Assembly (NCBI GenBank): GCA_002392405.1
Contig: DGGY01000001.1
Location: 1 to 8,551 of the forward strand
Direction of reading: 5' to 3'
Length of the DNA: 8,551 nt
Source: Treponema sp. UBA3862
Lineage (GTDB): Bacteria > Spirochaetota > Spirochaetia > Treponematales > Treponemataceae
A program made the translations under genes and the position numbers. A model generated the notes under the pieces. It was not told the DNA's origin. It saw nothing but the letters and a program-made list of their open reading frames with translations, and did no database searches. Below, in pieces: positions 1 through 7,800 of this stretch (positions are counted from its first letter, which is position 1; each line of letters starts with the position of its first letter).

Positions 1-694
1 CTTCTCCTGGTGCTTCTTCCTGAACAGCAATTCCATCCCCTTCAAAATATCTTTTTTCAAAAGTTAATTTTTCGTCTCCCTTATTTCTGTAATAATAATT
101 TTTCCCGCTCTGAACATAGTCCACCAGACCGTCACCATCAACATCCATAAAACTGTTTTTTACTGAAGATGTTGTCTTTTGGTATGTTTTTACGTAAGAG
201 GCACCTACTCCTGCCTTTATCACTTTTATCCGTAAACCTGCACCTGCATAAACATTCCAGCCGTAAGTCGTAGTTGTATTTTCTTCCTTTGAAATATCAT
301 CATTTATAAATCCTAACTTTATTCCCGTTGATTTAAAACCTGCCTTTCCATTACCGTCAGACACATTTAAATAAGCATAATAATAATTATCAGCATCTTT
401 TTTTATGCTGTCTGCCCTGCCGTCACCGTTTATATCACAGTAAATATTATCGCTGTATGATTTTCCCTTTGATACGCTTCCATGCACACCGCCTGTCACG
501 CGTAAATCAGCATAACGACAGCCCCAGCCGACTCCCCCTGACGTACTTACACTAGCTCCGTTGCTCCAGCCTCTGCTTGTACCTAAAGGATTGGCATTAT
601 CTGCCTTTTTCTGCTCTGCAAAAAACACTGTGGTCCCTGAACCGTCCTTCTGAAAACCTTCGTATTCAAACTCATAGCTGTAGTTTTCTGAATG
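1..694 (-). pseudogene. SpvB/Rhs-like FG-GAP repeat protein, 5'-truncated piece (runs off left edge)
   Basis: A single minus-strand frame is open from 694 to the window edge, about 231 residues, and continues outside. It carries two FG-GAP/VCBS-like calcium-loop motifs, DINGDG (Asp codon at 436) and DVDGDG (Asp codon at 145), 97 codons apart. The large toxin upstream has the same motif spaced by 98 and 94 codons, so this looks like the equivalent module of a paralogue. Between the motifs lies Gly/Ser/Thr-rich sequence that suggests beta strands, as in SpvB/TcB propellers. No credible start exists. The frame runs upstream into the palindromic block and meets a TAG at 784-782. The first in-frame ATG is at 148, inside the second motif, and a GTG at 628 lacks a convincing Shine-Dalgarno. 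I read it as a gene that lost its 5' end at the repeat. Alternatives are an unannotated start codon or a programmed fusion. The homology is clear. The pseudogene status is inference, because the rest of the gene is outside the window. Confidence 0.65.
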
Positions 695-700
695 GCGGTT

Positions 701-720
701 ACCGCTTGCTAGCAAGCGGT
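701..720. repeat. Perfect 20-base palindrome
   Basis: The half-site ACCGCTTGCT is followed directly by its exact reverse complement AGCAAGCGGT, with no spacer. It can extrude as a cruciform or fold as a tight RNA hairpin. Its left arm can also pair with GCGGT at 695-699 and its right arm with CGCTT at 723-727, so it forms the hub of alternative structures. It lies at the boundary with the truncated SpvB-like frame. Confidence 0.85.
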
Positions 721-813
721 CGCGCTTTCCGTGGTTCCGCGCCTTACGCGCTACATTGCTTCGCAACGGCTTTCGCCGCCACTACAATCGCTAACCGATT
801 GTTTGCGGCAGCG

Positions 814-844
814 ACACCGCAGTTTTCTTCGAAAACTACGGTGT
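814..844. repeat. Strong hairpin downstream of the lipoprotein gene
   Basis: Outer stem ACACCG/CGGTGT (6 bp), one C/A mismatch, inner stem AGTTTTC/GAAAACT (7 bp) and a TTC loop. It starts 12 bases after the lipoprotein stop codon in the direction of transcription. No run of U follows on the minus-strand transcript, so it is not a canonical Rho-independent terminator. It could protect the 3' end of the toxin-immunity mRNA or simply be one unit of the palindromic block. Confidence 0.7.
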
Positions 845-856
845 TTAGGTGGAAAA

Positions 857-1321
857 TTATTTTCTTTTGTTTTTTCTAAATTTAATATAACAGTCCTGAG
901 CAACAATTTCATTATAATTTAATTCACCATAATATGAGGAAGGATCATATATAGTTTCGACAGGAACTTTTTCCAACTCTCCGGTTATTATAAAATATCC
1001 TTTTTCATTAAGTTCCTGTATTTCTTTATCTTCAGGCGTATAATGAATCCGTTTATCAAAAAGAACGTTCCAATCCTGTCCGAATACATATTGATAGTGT
1101 ATTTCATACTCTAATATTACTATTTCAGGAACTTTTGTCACAATTATTTTAAATTTTGGATAATAGTAATTACTATCAAACGTAGTTTCATTTTTAACAT
1201 CACCACCTATGTATTTTGAAATATCAGGGTCACCATCACCCTTAATTATCTTATCTTTGGCACATGATGGTATCAAAACCATTAATATAAATACAATTAA
1301 AGCAAACAATTTTTTTTTCAT
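857..1321 (-). CDS. Predicted lipoprotein, likely immunity protein for the Rhs tip toxin
   Basis: This 154-residue protein begins with a lysine-rich n-region (MKKK), a hydrophobic stretch of about 14 residues and a lipobox-like LIPSC. That predicts signal peptidase II cleavage and lipidation at Cys20. The mature part is about 135 residues, rich in Tyr, Ile, Glu and Lys, probably beta-rich, with a basic C-terminus (RKNKRK). I recognise no family. The ATG overlaps the toxin stop by four bases (ATGA at 1321-1318). An AAAGGAG Shine-Dalgarno lies at 1336-1330 within the toxin coding sequence, eight bases before the start. Translation is therefore probably coupled to the toxin. Position just after a variable Rhs tip is the standard place for a cognate immunity gene. 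Lipoprotein targeting implies protection at the periplasmic face of a membrane, matching a cell-wall-acting toxin. The A9 run just after the start codon is notable. The CDS is certain to the extent that start, SD and signal agree. The immunity role is inference. Confidence 0.85.
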   Translation of the reverse strand: MKKKLFALIVFILMVLIPSCAKDKIIKGDGDPDISKYIGGDVKNETTFDSNYYYPKFKIIVTKVPEIVILEYEIHYQYVFGQDWNVLFDKRIHYTPEDKEIQELNEKGYFIITGELEKVPVETIYDPSSYYGELNYNEIVAQDCYIKFRKNKRK

Positions 1322-1872
1322 TGTTGGTTCTCCTTTCTATGATTCTGTCGATACTCTGAACTATTATCAAATGAGTATTTTACTTTTCCTTTACCGTTTT
1401 CAATTCCTAAATCGTTTCGAAGAATATCCATTGTTTCTTTCACGTCCGCATCATTTTTAGGAATTGTGCATCCCCAAGATCCAGGTTTTGTTGTACCAGG
1501 CTTTTTTATATGTAAAAAATCTCCTTTATCATCGAATAGAAGAGTATCTTTTATGTAATCTTTTGTAGCTCCACTAACGCCGACATCAGCTTCTCCTTTT
1601 GTGCCATTTGGAATTGTATCTCTTCCAGGGAGATCTGGTCTGTCTGGAGTAGACTGGCATTGAACATCATTTAATGGAATTCCGCAAACCTCTACAGATA
1701 AGTTATCCTGATAATAAGTTGTTTCATCACCTTTAAAAGTTTCACCCTCATAAACATTCCGTGTAATTGAAACATTTGTATGATCTTTTATAAAATTAGC
1801 AGCTTTCTCATTATGAGTTGCAGCAAAATTTAAAGCTTTAGCGAAGACCTTTTGTGCAAAATTTTGTTCTTT
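1318..1872 (-). other. Variable C-terminal toxin tip, candidate YkuD/Tlde1-like peptidoglycan enzyme
   Basis: This domain is 184 residues after DPDG. It starts with a helical stretch (FAQKVFAKALNFAATHNEKA), then a segment with two cysteines (VCGIPLNDVQC), then GRDTIPNGTKGEADV, and ends with FLHIKKPG...PGSWGCTIPKNDADV. His121 of the tip (codon 1512-1510) and Cys135 (1470-1468) are 14 residues apart, in an H...S-x-G-C arrangement typical of L,D-transpeptidase and Tlde1-type folds. An IP-x-G element before the His also recalls the P-x-G strand of such enzymes. The Arg usually following the catalytic Cys is replaced by Ile/Pro. That could mean a divergent family, carboxypeptidase-like activity, or a false resemblance. 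The lipoprotein product of the next gene supports a periplasmic target. The family was not confirmed by a search. Confidence 0.5.
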
Positions 1873-4800
1873 TCCATCTGGATCCGTGTACTTAATAGGA
1901 TTATTTCCAACATAGTGATAAAGATTCATATTAACAGAATTAAATATTCCGCCGGACATACCGTTTGACTGCCCTGCAACAAAGTCAGAAAGCGCAGGAT
2001 CTGTACTCAGCCACCGGCTGGTCTTTGCATCCAGGTACCTCTCCCCAAAGTAATACAGCCCTGTCTCTTCATCCCGCTCCTTGCCCGTAAAGCGGTAGGC
2101 CGTCTTATAAGTAGCACTTGCCTTATCAATCCACACTTCCCCGTAAGGTGTGTACTCAATTCTCTCATACTCACGCCCGTCATTGTCGGTAATCACGCTG
2201 GCAGAGCCAAGATGGTCGCTATGATAATAGTAAGTCGACGCACTTTCTTCACTGTAGGTCGGATTTTTTGCGCTGTTCAACTTTGTTACAATTCGCTCGT
2301 TTCCAAGGAAAATGTGCTTAGCGGTGCGTTCACCGTTATAGACAGCAGAGTTATTACTCCATGTCCAGAAGTTATTAAAATAAAGTGTCTCGCCGGTATC
2401 ACTCGACTTAACCGCACGCTGGTTGTCTTCGCCGTAGAGGTATTCCACATCTGCGTTCTGATCGCTTGTGGCAAGGAGCCGGCCTTTTTCATCCCAGGTA
2501 TAAGTACGCTTAAAGCCGGAACTGCCCGAGCCGTCTCCGCTACTAGAACCGTTTCCACCTTTTGCAGATTCCGCGTTCTGTGCCTCTCTTGTCGCTTCAT
2601 TACTTAAGCCCCAGCCGTAGTCCTGAGAGAAAACGCTTTCACTGTGTTTTTTAACTGTACGGGTCAACCTTGTTGTATCAGTCTGTTCTTCTGTCTCGCC
2701 TTCTTTTTCTTCAAGAAGTCTTCCGGTCTCGTCATACTTATAATACCTGTCCCCCGCTCTTTTTAAGCGGTGAACATAATCACTGTCATATTCATAGTCC
2801 AAGTCATAGACAAGCCCGTCGCCACCCAAGGTCTTCCCCTGACTTACTGTCATGGAACTTGTCTTACTCAACATCTTGCCAAGCCCGCTTGCGTCAAAAC
2901 TAAAGTTCTGAGTGTATGTCGTCTTATAGTCAGGCACACCACCGCGATGCGGGTTGTAAATGCTCTCGCCGGAAGCAGAAGCTAACTGGTAAAGTCCGTC
3001 GTAGGTGTAGCTCTGTGCTGTGGTGTAGTTGCCATCTTCATCAAGACAGTCGTTGGTGTAGCCCAGGACGTTTCCCACTCTATCAAAGCTATACTTCAAG
3101 TTCTGCAAAGTCTCCCCCAGTCTTGAATCTGTGTGTAAACTTGAAAGCCATCTTCTGTGCTCGTCGTAAGCGTAATCTGTAACAGCGCCGTTACCGTACT
3201 CGATTCTTGTACGCTGTCCGTACTCATCATATTGAATGTCTTTAACGTAGGTTAAATCAAGTCCATAAACCTTACCGCTCACGCCCGTAACCTGTCCGCC
3301 CCTGTCATAGCTGTAGGTCAGAACTTCCCCGTCAGGATAAGTGATTTCCTGCATGCGGCCAAGATAATCTGAGGTGTATTCCATAACGGCACTTTCTTCT
3401 TTGTTCAGGTAATTTCTGATGTGCTTTATGGTACGTATTTCTTTTTTGACTTCCCCAAGAAGACCGTATTCGTATTCACGGCTTCCGCTGGCATCCGTTA
3501 TCTTCTTTACTTTTCCAGCTGCATTAGTACCACTGTCTTCACAAGTACCGTATTCAATTTCTGTGGCCGGGCTTTGAGGATAATCAATTCTCACATTCCG
3601 TCCAAAACCATCATATGAGTATTCGATGTACTCATTTCTAGCCTTTAAAACAGAATTCCTTTCTTTTTCAAGATTTCCCTTTGCGTTATAAAACCACTCC
3701 TTTGTGCCGCTGTCTTTTGACTTAAGGCTTGTCTTTCTTCCAAGCAGGTCATATTCAACTTCAACCGGATTATTTTCTGCGTCCAGGGCCTTCTTTAACT
3801 GAGACAAGGCGTCATATTCATAGGCTGTCTTTGTTAAAAGAACGCCTGCTTTATCGAACTTTTCAAGTTTTACGATATTTCCCCTGAAGTCTTTTTTACT
3901 TACGGTAAAGTTTCCGCTTGTTCCTGCAGCCTCTGTGTCAGGATCAAAGCTTTTCTGAACTGCAAGGCCTTCCTCCACGCTATATTCATTCTTTACAAGA
4001 GAGCCGTCACTTAAAGTTGTGCTTACAACACGGTCTGCTCCGTCGTATTGTGTCATGTCAGGATTTTTTATTTCTTGAGAAGCGGCATATTGAACAAGAG
4101 TCTCTGCAAGCTCTTCATCGCTTAAATCTAATGATGCGGCCATAAAATAAGGCTTACCCTCTTTTACAACCCGGCCTTTCTTATCGTATTCAATCTGTCC
4201 GCTTAAATTAAAGCCTTCTTCACCACGTACTACGCCGGTCTTTGCTGTGAGGGCCGTGCGACCAAGCCCGTCTGACGCTATAAGCGTTTTTATTACGGAA
4301 GTGTCGTTTTTATTAAAAGTAACCTTATTTTCTGTCACGGTGTACCACAGGCTCTTTTCACCGCCAGCTGTATTGCCGATGGCAGAGCCCGATGTTGTGT
4401 CACCGGAAGAACTTTCATTCTGAGGATCTGTCTTTTTTGTTCCGTAATACTTATACTTTACTGCAAGAACGTCTCCGTCATAATCACTTGCAGCACTCGT
4501 CATCCTTCCCCAGCTGTCATAGGTGTAGTGCATGCTGTTTCCGTTGATGTCTTTTGTTACTGCCGGCTTACCCAGCTTTTTGTTCCATTCTGCAGTGCTT
4601 TTATACGTAATACCGTCGGCTGAATGGCTAATTTCTTCTATATATTGGTTATGAGTGCCGTCATACTTATACTCAGTCACATCGCCGTTTGCTCCGGTTA
4701 TTGTCTTAACGTTTCCATAGAAGTCATAAGTATAATTTAAGTCCGTGTGTTCACTTGAAGTGTAGAACCGGCTTAATTTTGTCAGGGAGCCGTTTTCGTT

Positions 4801-7800
4801 GTAAGTTCCAGCCCGTTTTCTCAGGAGTTTTCCCTCTTCCTTTACTTCAATTAAAGAAGGTTTTGAATAAATGTATTTTGAAGGATTCGCGAAATATTCA
4901 ATTTCTGCTTCAAGAACCTTGCTGTCCGTACTGCCGCTTTCCTTAATTGAGATTACGTTCCCAAAGTCATCGTATTCATATTCAACGGTGCGCTTTACTG
5001 CCTGACCAGTGCTTTCTGCGTAAGGGATTTTCTCTGCTGCCTGTACACCAGATGCTTCATCAAACTGGTATTCCGTGCGCTTTTTAACAAGCGGAACGTT
5101 GTCTTCAAGCTCGTATTCAACATGAGAAAGTAAAATGTCTTTTCCGCCCGAACCTTTCACAGTTACAGACTCACTTTTTTTCATACCCTTATTATAATAT
5201 TGGTCATTGTAAAATAACAAGATTTTTTTACTGTCATCTTCGTATTCTGCCGTAACTTCTGCATAACCGTAACTTTCCTTTACTGCGCGGTCAAAATATC
5301 CGCCGCTGTAACTGTATTCTACCGTCGTTTCATGCTCCCCATGATTAAACAAAGCTTTTCCGTCTTTTTCGCAGCGGTCAGCCATAGTCACTTTACTCAT
5401 TACATAGCGGCTTCCAGGCATGTCAGGAGTTCCTTTATCTTCGACATAATCAATCCTGCACTCGCCTCCTCCAGGGAGTTTTATTTTACTCAGAAGCTGT
5501 GCCCTTCCCGTCAGGTTTCTCTTGTAGTACACGCCTTCATTCGGGCTCCCTTTCGGGAATCTTATTACATGATCAACATATCCGTCTCCGTCTATGTCCA
5601 TCATTTTTACAGTTATACCCGATGCACTTTCCCCGGCATTTACTCCCGCTCCTGCACTGGCTGTAAAATTCAAAAAGCCGAACCAGCCGAGACACTGGCT
5701 CCATGTAAAGCTTGCTCCGAAGTTCCCGCTTAGGGAAGCATTTGCCGACAGGTTCCAGTCGAGTGAATTGGCATAAAATTTAGTCATGCTGCCAAAGAAA
5801 TTTTGCGGCGTTAAAATGTCTTTTTTACCCATGAGCATCTTGAAGCGGCTGCCGCCGGGGATCCAGTGTCCTTCAAAGGAAGCGTCTCCCATACCCACTC
5901 CCTCATACCAGTCAAAATTCCATTCAGGAAGAGGCACATCTGTTTCCTGGCCAAAGGAGTTTCCCAGGTTAAAGCGGACCTTCATCGACTTTTCTCCCGG
6001 CTCCATTTTTACAATGTCACAAAGTCCGTCCCCGTTTAAGTCTAAAAATGTTTTTGTAGTGTTTGCTGACGACGTTGAAAGGCTTACTCCTGCGCTTATA
6101 TTTGCCCCTGTTTTAAGGCTTTTTGACTGTGAGTTGTCGCTTGAGTTTCCGATCGGAACACTCATATTTACGGAAAGCGCCAGGTTTTCTGACTCACTGA
6201 TGTAACCGGGATTAACGAACGTCTGCGATTCAGCAAAATCGCATCCGGTATTTATACGAACCTTTACCTCTTTTTTTCCATCGTCAAATTCCAGCAGGTC
6301 CGGAAGTCCGTCGCCGTTTATATCTAAAAATCCCTTTTTTTCTTTGGAAGACCCCGTCGCTCCCGAACTGCCCCCTGAAGGCTGGGATGAGGACTGGAGT
6401 GAGAGGTTAACCTTACCGTTTTTTTCAGTTTTTACAAGTACATTTCCTGTTGTGGTAAATGACGTTCCTAAAACTTTCGTATCTGCAGTACTTACGCAGA
6501 TATTTTCCGGCAGACCATCAAATGTAGTTTTTCTGTAAGACACTTTACCGTCTTCCATATGACTTAAATATAAATTACCACCAGAAATAATATCCTGGGC
6601 TCCGTCTGCATTCATATCCAGCGTCATGAGATTTGTTTTTGTGTCAGAATCATTTGTACCCCAGTTTACGCCTATTTCACCACCAAAGGTCTCGGCATTA
6701 AGCGTACTAAAATCAGGCTTATTTATGTCAGATACTATCAGCCCGACTGAAACACCTACAGAAGGGGTCGAGTCTTCACCGTTTGTAACAGTATGACGAA
6801 GATTAGTCATGTAAAAACTTCCGTCGCCGCTTTCTTGTGTTACCCCGCAGGCTTCATAATACGCGCTTCCGCCGTAGCGTTCTGTATGGATTACATTGTC
6901 TTTTATATACGGAGCATAATTGAGTGTAACAGTATTTCCATCTTCATCTTCTGTTTCTATTGAACAGAAAGAGCCTATAAGGGCGGTTTTGAGAGAACTT
7001 TCACCGGTTAAGGTATTCTTTTCCATAAGGATTGAGGTCGTGCCGTCTTCCTGTATCTCTTCATTTTTACGGGCGGCAAGATAATAAACTTTGTTTTCCC
7101 CCTCTGCCTCAGTTACATTTCCTTTTTCAACCGCAGTCTTACTGTCATTTGCGCTCTTCCGCTTATTTTCAAAGTCACTTTCATTTTGAGCTGCTGAACT
7201 TTCTCCTTCGAACAATGCAATGCTGAAATCTTTTTCAGCATTCCACATTCCGTAGTACCAGCCTTTATTTCCTCCGAACAGAGGAATAGTGCCGTCTACT
7301 GCATACAAAAGTTCATATTCTTCTGTGTCATCGTCAGAGTCTACTGTAAACGGCTTTGTATAAACTGTATAACTTTCGTTTTTATCTTCGTTGCTGAAAT
7401 CTTTACCTGAGTCATAGCTTTCAACTGGATTTGACTTCGTAACTAAAAGGCCTGCTTCATTTAAAGTCAGAAGATTAAAAGAGCTGTCTTCAACCTGGTA
7501 TTCAAAATCATCTGCGTAATATAAGGTCTGCTTTAAGGAGGTCAGTTTTCCAAAATAATATCCAAGTTTCTTAAGATCTTTTCCTGCAGCTGCTGCATCC
7601 ATTCCTTCCTTAAGTTCCGCACCGTTTCCAGTATCTTCAAAAAAAGTGAGCACTTTTTCAAAGACAAGCCGGCGCTTTACATCATCCAGTATTTTCTGTG
7701 CAGTCTCTGTATCCTGATTTTCTTTATTTTTGTAATACGAATATTTATAGACGCTGCTGCCATCTGCATTTGTTTCATAGTAATCACATTTTTCATACAT

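Larger units (their letters stand above)
695..844. repeat. GC-rich palindromic block (string of adjacent stem-loops)
   Basis: About 150 bases between the lipoprotein stop and the SpvB-like fragment are almost entirely inverted repeats. Seen by hand: GCGGT/ACCGC (695-705); a perfect 20-base palindrome (701-720); AAGCG/CGCTT (714-727); GCGC/GCGC (739-751); TTGC/GCAA (756-766); CGGC/GCCG (767-778); ACAATCG/CGATTGT with a 5-base loop (784-802); TGCGG/CCGCA (804-821); and a long hairpin at 814-844. Several overlap, so alternative folds compete. GC is about 57%, against roughly 27-30% in samples of the neighbouring lipoprotein gene and toxin tip. The small plus-strand frames across it do not look like proteins. 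It most resembles a dispersed intergenic palindromic repeat of the REP/MITE kind or a structured RNA. No terminal transposase or target-site duplication was recognised. Copy number elsewhere in the genome cannot be seen from here. Confidence 0.7.

Noticed and set aside
146..148. ATG as start of the left-edge gene
   Set aside because: It falls inside the second D-x-D-x-D-G motif, and coding similarity continues for about 180 codons upstream of it.
814..844. Rho-independent terminator for the toxin-lipoprotein operon
   Set aside because: The hairpin is good, but no U-run follows it on the minus-strand transcript. It is better explained as part of the palindromic block.
695..844. CRISPR array or integron attC site
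   Set aside because: There are no equal direct repeats with unique spacers, and no paired R and L core sites around one imperfect palindrome. The stems are all different.
577..922. Plus-strand frames of 100 and 63 codons across the palindromic block
   Set aside because: They arise from the GC-rich palindromes and the antisense of the SpvB-like fragment and lipoprotein gene. They have no Shine-Dalgarno and a composition unlike real proteins.
2212..2607. Frames of 131 codons (plus) and 104 codons (minus, alternative frame) in the YD-repeat region
   Set aside because: They are shadows of the RHS core and YD repeats, whose own frame carries clear family motifs.
5332..6205. Plus-strand frames of 133 and 139 codons (5332-5733, 5786-6205)
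   Set aside because: They are antisense to the well-supported TcB-like and FG-GAP part of the giant toxin. No recognisable domain or ribosome site.
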